Program-made: the position numbers and the translations under genes | Origin: Streptomyces gobiensis | GTDB taxonomy: Bacteria > Actinomycetota > Actinomycetes > Streptomycetales > Streptomycetaceae | Assembly: GCF_021216675.1 (NCBI RefSeq) | Contig: NZ_CP086120.1 | Location: forward strand, 2,586,501 to 2,650,500 | Length of the DNA stretch: 64,000 bases | Direction: 5' to 3' | Part shown: piece by piece, positions 1-8,448 of the stretch | Numbering within the stretch: the stretch's first letter is position 1 | Layout of the letters: every line of letters begins with the position of its first letter | The notes under the pieces: model-generated | Databases searched by the model: none | Told to the model about the DNA's origin: nothing | The model's input: only the letters and a program-made list of their open reading frames with translations

Positions 1-360
1 CCATCTGTTCGCTTACGATGTCTCTGCCTTCCTCGGTAGGACCCCTTCGTAGTACCTCTCCCCTCACTCCTGTGGGTGATGAGAGGCGCCCCGAATTGGT
101 GTCATATGCCAGAAGAATCCTCTTGCGCCCCCTGCACATCCCGTCTGAACTGCCCCGATCCGTCTGGAAAGTGACACTTGTCGCGCGCTCACTCCGTTGG
201 GTGATCTGCCGCGTACGCATAGTCCGATCGGGCCATTCAAGATTGGGCCCGACGGGGGTGTTGCCTCATGCCCGCCTTCCGTAACGTCCTCAACTGGCGA
301 CGGTGCATATGCCGTTTGTCGCCGTGGGGGAGCCTCGATTCGGGAGAGGACGGCACCAGC
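1..360 (+). promoter_or_regulatory. wblA upstream region and leader
   Basis: No credible gene lies here; the short open frames are not supported by motifs. The stretch is the intergenic and probable long 5' leader of wblA. An imperfect inverted repeat (TCACTC, 5-base gap, GGGTGA region, about 188-205) and a TGAC...GTC element just before it could be regulator sites. WblA genes are known developmental-regulator targets, but binding here is inference. A ribosome-binding site (GGAGAGGA) sits shortly before the ATG at 361. Confidence 0.4.
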
Positions 361-678
361 ATGAGTAGCTGGGTAACCGACTGGAGTACGCAGGCTGCCT
401 GTCGTACGACGGATCCGGATGAACTATTCGTACAAGGGGCGGCCCAGAACCGCGCCAAGGCGGTCTGCACCGGATGTCCGGTGCGCACGGAGTGCCTGGC
501 CGACGCCCTCGACAACCGGGTGGAATTCGGTGTGTGGGGCGGGATGACCGAGCGGGAGCGGCGGGCGCTGCTGCGTCGGCGTCCCACGGTCACTTCCTGG
601 CGCCGCCTACTGGAGACCGCGCGGGCGGAATACGAGAACTACGACAGCCTCGACGAAGTCTCAGTCGCGGCGAGCTGA
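361..678 (+). CDS. WhiB-like regulator WblA
   Basis: A 105-aa iron-sulfur transcription factor of the WhiB family. The four cluster ligands are C14, C36, C39 and C45 (CxxC at 36-39), followed by the GVWGG turn at about 57-61 and a basic C-terminal DNA-binding stretch (RERRALLRRR). The sequence and its position next to two ArsA-like ATPases match the wblA locus of other streptomycetes, where WblA promotes aerial development and represses antibiotic production. The ATG at 361 was preferred to the upstream 268 start because of its ribosome-binding site and the family length. The 3' end overlaps the convergent ATPase gene by 40 bp. Confidence 0.93.
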   Translation: MSSWVTDWSTQAACRTTDPDELFVQGAAQNRAKAVCTGCPVRTECLADALDNRVEFGVWGGMTERERRALLRRRPTVTSWRRLLETARAEYENYDSLDEVSVAAS

Positions 679-1889
679 CCTCGCTGCGTTCCGAGCCGTT
701 CGCCAATGGTGCGCAGACCCACCAGGTCGTGCACATCGCCGGGCAGGGCGGCCACTTCCGCCACGGGCACCTCGGGGTGCAGCGCGGCGAAGCGGTCGCG
801 TGTGCGCCGCTCGCGGGCGAGCACCCTCATCCGCTCGGCGTGCAGCCGTAGCAGCCCCGCGGCAGACGCAGCCGAGTGCGTGTCCTCCCCTGGGCCCGAC
901 CCTGAGTCCGACCCTGGGTCCTCCCCCGGGCCTGCGGCGGCGTCCTCAAGGACCTCCGCGGCGGCCAGTGCCCGTTCCGCACTGAGCTGGTCCGCCTCGC
1001 TGCCGTGCACCCGGTTGAGGATCAGCCCGGCCAGCGGCATCCGGTCCGCTGCCAGCCGCTCGACGAAGTACGCCGCCTCGCGCAGCGCATCCCGCTCCGG
1101 GGCGGCGACCACGAGAAAGGCCGTGCCGGGTGCCTGGAGCAGCCGGTAGGTGGCGTCCGCGCGGGTGCGGAAGCCGCCGAACATGGTGTCCATCGCCGCC
1201 ACAAAGGTCTGTACGTCCCGCAGCAGCCCGGTGCCCAGCACCTTCCCCAAGGTTCCGGTGACCATGGATAGCCCGGTCATACCCAGGCTGACGAACTTCA
1301 TCCCCGCCCGGCCGCCCGCCTTCGCCGGGGCCATCAGCAGCCGGATGAACCGGCCGTCGAGGAACGAGCCGAGCCGTTTGGGCGCGTCCAGGAAGTCCAG
1401 CGCGGAACGGCTCGGCGGGGTGTCCACGATGATCAGGTCCCACTCATCGCGGGCGCGGAGCTGGCCGAGCTTCTCCATCGCCATGTACTCCTGGGTCCCC
1501 GCGAATCCCGCGGACAGCGACTCGTAGAAGGGGTTGTCCAGGATGGCGCGGGCCCGCTCGGGGTCTGCGTGCGCTTCGACGATCTCGTCGAAGGTCCGCT
1601 TCATATCGAGCATCATGGCGTGCAGTTCGCCGCCCTTGGACCCATCCACATCCGTCACTCTGCGCGGGGTGTTGTCCAGCTCGGTCAGCCCCATCGACTG
1701 GGCCAGCCGCCGGGCCGGGTCGATGGTCAGCACGACCACCTTCCGGCCGCGCTCGGCGGCCCGTACCCCCAGCGCCGCCGCGCTGGTCGTCTTGCCCACC
1801 CCGCCCGCCCCGCAGCAGACCACGATGCGGGTCTCCGGGTCGTCGATCAGCGCATCGGTCTCCAGTACAGGTGCGGCTTCCAGGCTCAC
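639..1889 (-). CDS. ArsA-like ATPase (second of a pair)
   Basis: A 416-aa P-loop ATPase of the ArsA/GET3/MinD class. The deviant Walker A GAGGVGKTTS lies near residue 28, followed by the switch motif DTPPSR and a P-loop NTPase core. An Asp/Gly/Ser/Pro-rich insert near residues 315-340 is lineage-specific low complexity. The start overlaps the stop of the upstream ATPase by 4 bp (ATGA), so the two are translationally coupled and probably form a heterodimer. No arsenic genes are nearby, so resistance is not implied. In Streptomyces the pair sits next to wblA, but its role is not established. Confidence 0.88.
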   Translation of the reverse strand: MSLEAAPVLETDALIDDPETRIVVCCGAGGVGKTTSAAALGVRAAERGRKVVVLTIDPARRLAQSMGLTELDNTPRRVTDVDGSKGGELHAMMLDMKRTFDEIVEAHADPERARAILDNPFYESLSAGFAGTQEYMAMEKLGQLRARDEWDLIIVDTPPSRSALDFLDAPKRLGSFLDGRFIRLLMAPAKAGGRAGMKFVSLGMTGLSMVTGTLGKVLGTGLLRDVQTFVAAMDTMFGGFRTRADATYRLLQAPGTAFLVVAAPERDALREAAYFVERLAADRMPLAGLILNRVHGSEADQLSAERALAAAEVLEDAAAGPGEDPGSDSGSGPGEDTHSAASAAGLLRLHAERMRVLARERRTRDRFAALHPEVPVAEVAALPGDVHDLVGLRTIGERLGTQRGQLAATETSSRLS

Positions 1890-2863
1890 TCGGCGACTCC
1901 TTGCTTCCGCAGTTCCCCGGCCAGGTCGTAGAGACCGGCCAAGTCCACCCCGTCCCAGAGCAGTTCCAGCTCGTATGTAGGCAGCTCCAGATCCGCGATC
2001 TCCGCCCGCCGGTCCCGCTCCATGGCGACCCGCTGTGCGTGCTCCCGTGCCTGGCTGAGCAGCGGTCCCACCAGCCGCTCCGCCCGGCCGCCGCGCCGCG
2101 CGCCCCCCAGCCCCGCGGCGGCGAACGCCTTGGCCAGCTCGGCGCGGGAGCCGTCGGCGGCCTCGAAGGCAGCCGGACCGAGCAGCGTGGGGCGCACCAT
2201 GTTGACCACCACCCCGCCGACCGGCAGCCCGGCCGCCCGCAGTTCGGCGACACCGTCGACAGTCTCCTGGACCGGCATCTCCTCCAGCAGCGTCACCAAG
2301 TGCACCGCGGTCTCGCCGGACTTGAGCACCCGCATCACCGCCTGCGCCTGGTTGTACACCGGGCCGATCCGGGCCAGGCCCGCAACCTCGTCATTGACGT
2401 TGAGGAAGCGGGTGATACGGCCGGTGGGCGGGGCGTCCATGACGACCGCGTCGTAGACATACGCGCCGTCCTTGGCCCGGCGGCGCACCGCTTCACACGC
2501 CTTGCCGGTGAGCAGCACATCGCGCAGCCCGGGGGCGATGGTAGTGGCGAAGTCGATGGCACCGAGCCGTCTGAGGGCACGGCCCGCGCCACCCAGCTTG
2601 TAGAACATCTGGAGGTAGTCCAGCAGCGCGCGCTCGGCATCTATGGCGAGGGCGTAGACCTCACCCCGGCCCGGCGCGACGGCTATCTTGCGCTCCTCAT
2701 AGGGCAGCGCCTCGGTTTCAAAGAGCTGGGCGATTCCCTGACGGCCCTCCACTTCGATAAGGAGCGTTCGCCGTCCGGCCTCAGCCAGGGCGAGCGCGAG
2801 TGCGGCGGCAACCGTCGTCTTACCGGTGCCACCCTTGCCGGTGACCACATGGAGCCTGCTCAC
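1886..2863 (-). CDS. ArsA-like ATPase (first of a pair)
   Basis: A 325-aa ArsA-family ATPase starting MSRLHVVTGKGGTGKTTVAA. The Walker A motif GKGGTGKTT is at residues 9-17 and the DAPPTGR switch lies near residue 150. It is the upstream gene of a coupled pair, and its stop overlaps the start of the second ATPase. It is divergent from the DUF4177/RidA operon, with only 44 bp between starts, so the promoters must overlap. Members of this family energise membrane-protein targeting or metal efflux; nothing here identifies the client. Confidence 0.88.
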   Translation of the reverse strand: MSRLHVVTGKGGTGKTTVAAALALALAEAGRRTLLIEVEGRQGIAQLFETEALPYEERKIAVAPGRGEVYALAIDAERALLDYLQMFYKLGGAGRALRRLGAIDFATTIAPGLRDVLLTGKACEAVRRRAKDGAYVYDAVVMDAPPTGRITRFLNVNDEVAGLARIGPVYNQAQAVMRVLKSGETAVHLVTLLEEMPVQETVDGVAELRAAGLPVGGVVVNMVRPTLLGPAAFEAADGSRAELAKAFAAAGLGGARRGGRAERLVGPLLSQAREHAQRVAMERDRRAEIADLELPTYELELLWDGVDLAGLYDLAGELRKQGVAE

Positions 2864-2907
2864 CCTGCGAGCCTAACCAGCGGGGCACAACCATTACCCT
2901 CGGCACC

Positions 2908-3066
2908 ATGACGAAGTGGGAATACGCGACCGTGCCGCTCCTCGTGCACGCGACAAAGCAGATTCTGGACACCTGGGGCGAGGACGGCTGGGAGCTCATC
3001 CAGGTCATCCCGGGCCCGAACAACCCTGAGCAGCTGGTGGCCTACCTCAAGCGGGAAAGGGAGTGA
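2908..3066 (+). CDS. DUF4177 small protein
   Basis: A 52-aa protein (MTKWEYATVPLLVH start) with the WEY and GEDGWELIQV signature of the DUF4177 family. It is very short but real: its stop overlaps the GTG start of the RidA gene by 4 bp (GTGA), and the sequence is strongly family-like. Function is unknown. It is divergent from the ArsA-like pair. Confidence 0.85.
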   Translation: MTKWEYATVPLLVHATKQILDTWGEDGWELIQVIPGPNNPEQLVAYLKRERE

Positions 3067-3536
3067 GCGCGGTGAGCGGGGTGGAGGCCAGGCTCGCCGA
3101 GCTCGGGCTGAAGCTTCCGGAGGTCGCCGCTCCGCTGGCCTCTTATGTCCCCGCGGTGCTGTCGGGCAGGTATGTCTACACCGCGGGGCAGCTGCCGCTG
3201 GTGGACGGCAAGCTGCCGGTGACCGGCAAGGTCGGCAGTGAGGTGTCGCCGGAGCGGGCGAAGGAGCTGGCGGCTACGTGTGCGCTGAACGCGCTGGCGG
3301 CTGTGAAGTCGGTCACCGGTGATCTGGACCGTATTGCCCGGGTCGTCAGGGTCGTCGGGTTTGTCGCCTCGGTCCCGCACTTCACTGGGCAGCCTGGGGT
3401 GGTCAACGGGGCGAGCGAGCTGCTGGGTGAGGTGTTCGGCGCGAAGGGTGTGCACGCGCGCAGTGCGGTTGGCGTGGCCGTGCTGCCGATTGACGCGCCG
3501 GTGGAGCTTGAGCTGCAGGTCGAGCTGGCCGACTGA
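3063..3536 (+). CDS. RidA-family enamine/imine deaminase
   Basis: A 157-aa YjgF/RidA protein. Family members hydrolyse reactive enamine and imine intermediates such as 2-aminoacrylate formed by PLP enzymes. Family features are YVYTAGQLPLVDGKL near residue 38 and an HARSAVGVAVLPIDAPVELE stretch near the C-terminus that carries the usual substrate-binding Arg. The GTG start at 3063 overlaps the upstream stop, indicating translational coupling with the DUF4177 gene. Length is at the upper end for the family. Confidence 0.88.
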   Translation: MSAVSGVEARLAELGLKLPEVAAPLASYVPAVLSGRYVYTAGQLPLVDGKLPVTGKVGSEVSPERAKELAATCALNALAAVKSVTGDLDRIARVVRVVGFVASVPHFTGQPGVVNGASELLGEVFGAKGVHARSAVGVAVLPIDAPVELELQVELAD

Positions 3537-3546
3537 GTTTTCCCCA

Positions 3547-3577
3547 GCCCCTCCCTCAGCTACCGCTGGGGGAGGGA
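3547..3577 (+). terminator. Hairpin after RidA gene
   Basis: A GC-rich stem (CCCTCCCTCAGC paired with GCTGGGGGAGGG, 4-base loop) lies 10-40 bp after the RidA stop and just before the peptidase start. It is likely an intrinsic terminator or attenuating hairpin. Confidence 0.55.
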
Positions 3578-3595
3578 TTCGGGAAGCCCGACACA

Positions 3596-5398
3596 ATGGG
3601 GCGTATGACTGAGCACATGCCGGAGTGGGAGAAGCGGTTCCGGGCGCCGCGCGTCGGGCTGCCGGAGTGGGCGGAGGACGCGCCCGCCCGGTCGCTGTTC
3701 GTATCGAACGCGACCGGGACCTTTGAGCTGTACGCCTGGGACCGGGAGACCGGGGAACAACGCCAGGCGACCGACCGGCCGAACGGCACCACCGATGGGG
3801 TGCTGACGCCGGACGGCGAATGGATCTGGTGGTTTTCGGACACCGACGGGGACGAGTTCGGAATCTGGATGCGGCAGCCCTTCGGCGGTGGGCCGGACGA
3901 GCCCGCCGTGCCAGGGCTCGCCGCGTCGTATCCGGGCGGGCTGGCACTTGGCCGGGACGGTACCGCGGTGGTCGGGCGGTCCACCGATGAGGACGGCTCG
4001 ACGATTCATGTCGTACGGCCCGGCCGGGAGCCGGTGGAGATCTACCGGCACCGGGAGTCGGCCGGGGTCGGTGATCTCTCGTACGACGGTCGGCTGATCG
4101 TGATCGAGCACACCGAGCACGGCGACGCCATGCACTCCGCGCTGCGTGTCGTACGCCCGGACAGCGGGACCGTCGCGGAGCTGGATGACACCAGGGGCGG
4201 CACCGAGGAGCTGGGCCTGTCCGTGCTGGGCTTCGCACCCGTCGCGGGCGACACCCGGCTGTTGATCGGGCACCAGCGGCGCGGGCGCTGGGAGCCGATG
4301 GTGTGGGACCCCGTCAGCGGGGAGATGACCGAGCTGGCGATCGAGCTGCCGGGCGATGTCAGCGCCGAGTGGTATCCGGACGGCAGCGCGCTGCTGGTGG
4401 CGCACAGCTACCAGGCACGCAGTGAGCTGTGGCGCTATGAGCTGGGCACGGGTGAGCTCGTACGGGTGGAGACCCCGGCCGGGACGGTGTCGGGGGCGAC
4501 GGCACGCCCGGACGGGACGATTGAGTATCTGTGGTCATCGGCCGCCCAGCCGCCCGCCGTACGGTCGACGACCGGTGCGGTGGTGCTGGATCCACCGGGT
4601 ATGAAGGCACCGGGCTCGGTGCCCGTCACGGACGCCTGGGTGGACGGTCCGGGCGGGAGGGTGCACGCGCTGGTGCAGAAGCCCGCGGGGGAGGGCCCGT
4701 TCCCCACCGTCTTCGATATCCATGGCGGGCCCACCTGGCATGACAGCGACGCCTTCGCCGCTCAGCCCGCCGCCTGGGTGGATCACGGCTTCGCCGTCGT
4801 ACGGGTCAACTACCGGGGCTCCACGGGTTACGGGCGAGCGTGGACGGACGCCCTCAAGCACCGGGTCGGCCTGATCGAGCTGGAGGACATCGCGGCGGTC
4901 CGGGAGTGGGCGGTGTCCTCGGGGCTCGCGGACCCGGAGCGGCTTGTGCTGACCGGTGGCTCCTGGGGCGGCTATCTGACACTGCTGGGTCTGGGCGTCC
5001 AGCCCGGGGCGTGGGCACTGGGGATCGCGGCGGTGCCGGTCGCCGACTATGTCACGGCGTACCACGATGAGATGGAAGCGCTGAAGTCCATGGACCGCAC
5101 CCTGCTGGGCGGCACCCCGGAAGAGGTTCCGGAACGCTTTGAGGCGTCGTCCCCCATCACCTATGTGGAACAGGTGCGGGCGCCGGTCTATATCTCGGCG
5201 GGGGTGAACGATCCGCGATGCCCGATCCGGCAGGTGGAGAACTATGTCGACCGGCTGAAGGGCCGCGGCCACCCGCACGAGGTGTACCGCTATGACGCGG
5301 GCCACGGCTCGCTGGTGATGGAGGAGCGGATCAAGCAGGTGGGGCTGGAGCTGGAGTTCGCCCTGCGGTGGCTGGCCCCCCTGAGTCCTCCGGAGTGA
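3596..5398 (+). CDS. S9 prolyl oligopeptidase-family peptidase
   Basis: A 600-aa serine peptidase of the acylaminoacyl-peptidase/prolyl-oligopeptidase type. Residues 1 to about 330 form a beta-propeller-like region with repeated WDRETGE/PDG blade motifs. The C-terminal third is an alpha/beta hydrolase with nucleophile S456 in GGSWGGY, Asp in GVNDPRCP (about 539) and His in DAGHGS (about 570). There is no signal peptide, so it is probably cytoplasmic. The start could also be the ATG at 3605. The 3' end overlaps the convergent SURF1 gene by 68 bp. Confidence 0.9.
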   Translation: MGRMTEHMPEWEKRFRAPRVGLPEWAEDAPARSLFVSNATGTFELYAWDRETGEQRQATDRPNGTTDGVLTPDGEWIWWFSDTDGDEFGIWMRQPFGGGPDEPAVPGLAASYPGGLALGRDGTAVVGRSTDEDGSTIHVVRPGREPVEIYRHRESAGVGDLSYDGRLIVIEHTEHGDAMHSALRVVRPDSGTVAELDDTRGGTEELGLSVLGFAPVAGDTRLLIGHQRRGRWEPMVWDPVSGEMTELAIELPGDVSAEWYPDGSALLVAHSYQARSELWRYELGTGELVRVETPAGTVSGATARPDGTIEYLWSSAAQPPAVRSTTGAVVLDPPGMKAPGSVPVTDAWVDGPGGRVHALVQKPAGEGPFPTVFDIHGGPTWHDSDAFAAQPAAWVDHGFAVVRVNYRGSTGYGRAWTDALKHRVGLIELEDIAAVREWAVSSGLADPERLVLTGGSWGGYLTLLGLGVQPGAWALGIAAVPVADYVTAYHDEMEALKSMDRTLLGGTPEEVPERFEASSPITYVEQVRAPVYISAGVNDPRCPIRQVENYVDRLKGRGHPHEVYRYDAGHGSLVMEERIKQVGLELEFALRWLAPLSPPE

Positions 5399-6137
5399 GG
5401 CCCAGTTCCGCGTCTTTCACCAGCTCCACCTCCCGACGGAAGAGCCGGAACCACATAAAGAGCACAAAGCCCGCAAAGACAAACCACTCGGCCGTGTAGC
5501 CAAGGTTCTGGAAGGCCTTCATATCCAGCCCGCTGCCCTTCGGGGCGGCGGGCGGGACGGGCTTCAGCGGGGCGGTGGTGTCCTGCACGGTGATCCAGGC
5601 GTCGTAGACGTCGTACGGAACCAGGTTCACCAGCGCCGCCGCGCTGATCGTGCCGAGCTGGCCGGTGGGCAGCCCGGTGGTGCCGCCGGACTCGGAGGCC
5701 TGAAGGGCGCCGGTCACCGTGACCTCGCCGGTGGGCGGGGGCGGGACGGCGGCGGGGTCGGGGGTGCCGGGCAGCCAGCCGCGTACGACGGGCAGGGCGT
5801 CGGAGGGGCCCGCGGTCCGCAGCGGGGTCAGCACATAGAAGCCGCGCTTGCCGTCGAGTTCCCGGTCGGGCACCAGCAGCTGGTTCCCGGGGTCGTAGCG
5901 GCCGGTCGCGGAGGCCATCCGGCCGGAGGTCTCCTTGTCAACGGGCAGCAAACCGGCCAGCGGTACGGCGTCCTCATACGCGGCCTGATCCGCCAGGTCC
6001 TGCTGTGCCGTGTGGGAGTCCACCCGGTCTTCAAAGCGGCTGAGCTGCCAGCTGCCCATGAAGAGGCAGACGGGAACCGCCAGGGCGACAAAGACATTGA
6101 TCGCCCACCAGCGCGGAGTCAGCAGAAACCGGTACAC
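5331..6137 (-). CDS. SURF1-family cytochrome oxidase assembly protein
   Basis: A 268-aa membrane protein. The N-terminal helix (WWAINVFVALAVPVCLFMGSWQLSRFEDR) carries the GxWQL(x)R signature of SURF1, and a second helix near residues 215-235 (WFVFAGFVLFMWFRLF) brackets an extracytoplasmic domain, the classical SURF1 topology. Family members assist haem-copper oxidase biogenesis. The C-terminal 30 residues are Pro/Ala-rich and run antisense into the peptidase gene end. Confidence 0.9.
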   Translation of the reverse strand: MYRFLLTPRWWAINVFVALAVPVCLFMGSWQLSRFEDRVDSHTAQQDLADQAAYEDAVPLAGLLPVDKETSGRMASATGRYDPGNQLLVPDRELDGKRGFYVLTPLRTAGPSDALPVVRGWLPGTPDPAAVPPPPTGEVTVTGALQASESGGTTGLPTGQLGTISAAALVNLVPYDVYDAWITVQDTTAPLKPVPPAAPKGSGLDMKAFQNLGYTAEWFVFAGFVLFMWFRLFRREVELVKDAELGLTPEDSGGPATAGRTPAPAPPA

Positions 6138-6148
6138 GCGTCAACGGT

Positions 6149-6181
6149 ACGGGGGTGGACCCAGCACGCTGGATCCACCCC
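6149..6181 (-). terminator. Hairpin between SURF1 gene and sigma operon
   Basis: An inverted repeat (GGGGGTGGA-CC paired with GG-TCCACCCCC, 8-base loop) lies just after the stop of the minus-strand gene ending at 6206. It is well placed to end the sigma-factor operon. Confidence 0.6.
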
Positions 6182-6205
6182 CGTCCATCTCCTCCCCCAC
6201 CGAGG

Positions 6206-7444
6206 TCACGGGGCCGGCAGCGCTCCGGTGCGGTAGATCGTTCCGGCACAGACCCCGTTCAGGAAGGCGCGGGGCGCCCGAGGCTCACCAGCGGCGGGCG
6301 TGTAGCGCAGCACCACAGCGGTCCCGGCGCTGTCGCCGCTGTCCCCGTCGTCGCCGCCGCTGCCCGTACCGGTGTCCGCGAGGGTGCTCATTCCGCTCCC
6401 GCTCTCCTCGCTGCTCTGGGCTGTGGTGCCCTGGGTCTCGTTCTCCGCTTCGCTGCCGCTCACACCGGTGCCGTCCGGTTCGTCGCCGCCGCCACCGTCG
6501 CCACCATCGCCGCCATCAGAGCCGTTGCCGCCGTCAGATCCGTCGCCGCTACCGTCGGGCTCATCGCTGGGGCCGGGGTCCGGGCTCGGGTCGGGGCGGC
6601 AGCCGCCGGGCCCCCGGTTCTTGTCCGGGAGCCAGGCGAAGCGCACCTGGTAGGCCTCGCCCGGCCGCAGGATGAGGTCGTCGCGGGCCTCGCCCGGGCT
6701 CGGCAGCCGCTCGGCCTTGCCGCCCTCGGTGTGGTCGAGGATCTGGATGGCCGTGGCATCCGCCTCGCCCCGTGCCGTGGCGGTGAGCTCATCAGTGCCC
6801 TTGATCCGGCAGGGGTCCGCGTAGACATTGACGAACCGGAAGGAGCCGTAGATATGGCCCCGGTCATCGGGGTCATCGACCTGGACGGTGGCCTGCCCCA
6901 GCTGGTCGCGCTCACAACGCGGTGAGGTGACGGCGAGATCGTCGTTGGCCCCCGGTGACTCGGCGCTGCCCTGGGACGGGGCGGTGGAGGCCTCGCCCTG
7001 GCGTCTGCCGTCGGGGCTGGCGCCCGTTCGGGGGTCCTTACCCATGGGATCGCCGATGCCCGCGTTCCCCTGGTCCCCGCCGCCGTTCTCCTGGGCCTGC
7101 TGCCCGTTGGCCGTATTGGCCCGCCGGTCATCGCCCAGCGGTCCCGGCACCACCCCCGTGTGCATCAGCGTGGGGACGGTGACGCCGACCAGCAGTACGG
7201 CGGTGGCGACGCCGATCAGCGCCTGCCTGCGGCGGGCGCGGCGCGCGGGCACGGCACGGCGAATGTGCTCAAGCGAGTCGGGCGCGGGCTCGATATCGCT
7301 CACCACATCGCGCATCAGGCGCCGCAGCGCCTCATCCGCCGACGCTGTGTGCGCTGGATCCGTGTGCGCTGGCCCTGCGTTCTCCGGCCTTGCGTTCTCC
7401 GGCTCTTCACCGGGTCCGGGACGGTCGTCTTTGCCCGTGGTCAT
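6206..7444 (-). CDS. Membrane-anchored partner of sigma factor
   Basis: A 412-aa protein with a cytoplasmic N-terminus (about 100 residues) and one transmembrane segment near residues 105-122 (ALIGVATAVLLVGVTVPTL). A long extracytoplasmic part follows, with a Gly/Ser/Asp low-complexity stretch (SDGGNGSDGGDGGDGGGG region) and two conserved-looking beta-rich segments (LGQATVQVDDPDDRGHIYGS). It overlaps the sigma gene by 4 bp (ATGA). Position and topology suggest a sigma-factor regulator, but there is no recognisable zinc anti-sigma motif (HxxxCxxC). It could instead be a secreted-domain sensor of unknown ligand. Confidence 0.7.
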   Translation of the reverse strand: MTTGKDDRPGPGEEPENARPENAGPAHTDPAHTASADEALRRLMRDVVSDIEPAPDSLEHIRRAVPARRARRRQALIGVATAVLLVGVTVPTLMHTGVVPGPLGDDRRANTANGQQAQENGGGDQGNAGIGDPMGKDPRTGASPDGRRQGEASTAPSQGSAESPGANDDLAVTSPRCERDQLGQATVQVDDPDDRGHIYGSFRFVNVYADPCRIKGTDELTATARGEADATAIQILDHTEGGKAERLPSPGEARDDLILRPGEAYQVRFAWLPDKNRGPGGCRPDPSPDPGPSDEPDGSGDGSDGGNGSDGGDGGDGGGGDEPDGTGVSGSEAENETQGTTAQSSEESGSGMSTLADTGTGSGGDDGDSGDSAGTAVVLRYTPAAGEPRAPRAFLNGVCAGTIYRTGALPAP

Positions 7445-8130
7445 GCCGGTGTCTCCATAGCCGCCCGCAAGGCGGCTATACCGCGGGACCCGTACGCCTT
7501 GACCGAGCCTCGCGCTATGCCCAGCGTGTCGGCGATCTGCTCTTCGGTCATATCCGCGAAGTATCGCAGAACCAGCACCTCACGCTGACGGCGCTGCAGT
7601 CCGCGCAGGGCCTGTTTGAGTTCATCGCGCTCCATCCGCTCATAGGCGCCCTCCTCCGCACTCGCCATGTCCGGCATCGGCTTGGAGAGCAGCTTCAGGC
7701 TGAGGATGCGGCGACGGAGCGTGGAGCGGGAGAGGTTGACCACGGTCTGCCGGAGGTACGCGAGTGTCTTCTCCGGATCCTTGACACGTCTACGCGCAGA
7801 GTGGACACGGATGAACGCCTCCTGCACGACGTCCTCGCAGGAGGCGGTGTCGTCCAGCAGGAGCGCCGCCAGGCCGAGCAGAGAGCGGTAGTGGGCGCGA
7901 TAGGTCTCGGTGAGGTGATCGACAGTGGTTCCCGCTGCCATCGCGTCGTCAGAGTCCTTGCGGTGCACGGGAAACGTCGTGGAACGGGACGGGGACGAGG
8001 ACGGGGAGGACGGGGAGGCGGACCAAGGCGCGATCACGGGCATACCCCCGGCCGCCGCCACACCACCGTGCACGGCCAGTAGGGGCGCTGCTGCGATTTC
8101 GAGTACCTCTGCCACGCCTGTTGGACACAT
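7441..8130 (-). CDS. ECF-type RNA polymerase sigma factor
   Basis: A 229-aa extracytoplasmic-function sigma factor. Region 2 (LTETYRAHYRSLLGLAALLLDDTASCEDVVQEAFIRVH, about 75-115) and region 4 (LQRRQREVLVLRYFADMTEEQIADTLGIARGSVKAY, about 173-210) are clear. The first 65 residues are a Ser/Pro-rich extension, so a later start such as MAAGTTVDHL is possible. I kept the ATG at 8130 because a GGGGGG-type ribosome-binding site precedes it. It is coupled to the downstream membrane protein. Confidence 0.87.
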   Translation of the reverse strand: MCPTGVAEVLEIAAAPLLAVHGGVAAAGGMPVIAPWSASPSSPSSSPSRSTTFPVHRKDSDDAMAAGTTVDHLTETYRAHYRSLLGLAALLLDDTASCEDVVQEAFIRVHSARRRVKDPEKTLAYLRQTVVNLSRSTLRRRILSLKLLSKPMPDMASAEEGAYERMERDELKQALRGLQRRQREVLVLRYFADMTEEQIADTLGIARGSVKAYGSRGIAALRAAMETPA

Positions 8131-8393
8131 GTCCCCCCGTCAGGGTTGTACGCGAAAGGCATCGTTTTTGACGATGCACTAAATGCCCCCATGCGTACCA
8201 CCTAATTCCCCAATGCCCCGTCTTCACCGACGCCTTCGGCTATGAAGCGGCGGCAAAGACGCGCTCCGCCCGGCTGCCGGTTGCAGCCAGGCGGAACTAG
8301 CATCGTCGTTCAGACTGTTATTCCAGATCAAGCCGCAGTCTCACAACTCGATCACAACTACTGCATAACGTGCTCTAGATCGCTCCGGTCGCA
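8131..8393. promoter_or_regulatory. Intergenic region upstream of sigma gene
   Basis: No gene seen. A small hairpin, GCATCG-7 nt-CGATGC at 8159-8177, lies just upstream of the sigma-factor start and may be an operator or promoter element. The rest shows nothing recognisable. Confidence 0.35.
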
Positions 8394-8428
8394 CTGAACG
8401 GGACGCCAGCCATGGGCGTCCCGTTCAG
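8394..8428 (-). terminator. Terminator of aspartokinase gene
   Basis: A perfect 14-bp stem (CTGAACGGGACGCC / GGCGTCCCGTTCAG) lies 21 bp beyond the aspartokinase stop on the minus strand. Confidence 0.75.
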
Positions 8429-8448
8429 CTCACACGACTGGAGTCCGG

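Noticed and set aside
639..2863. Arsenic-resistance locus
   Set aside because: The ATPases are ArsA-like by sequence, but no arsB, arsC or arsR gene is present; the wblA-linked pair is a conserved Streptomyces arrangement.
6470..6560. Coding tandem repeat as a mobile element
   Set aside because: The GDGG/NGSDGG run is low-complexity linker in the membrane protein, not an insertion.
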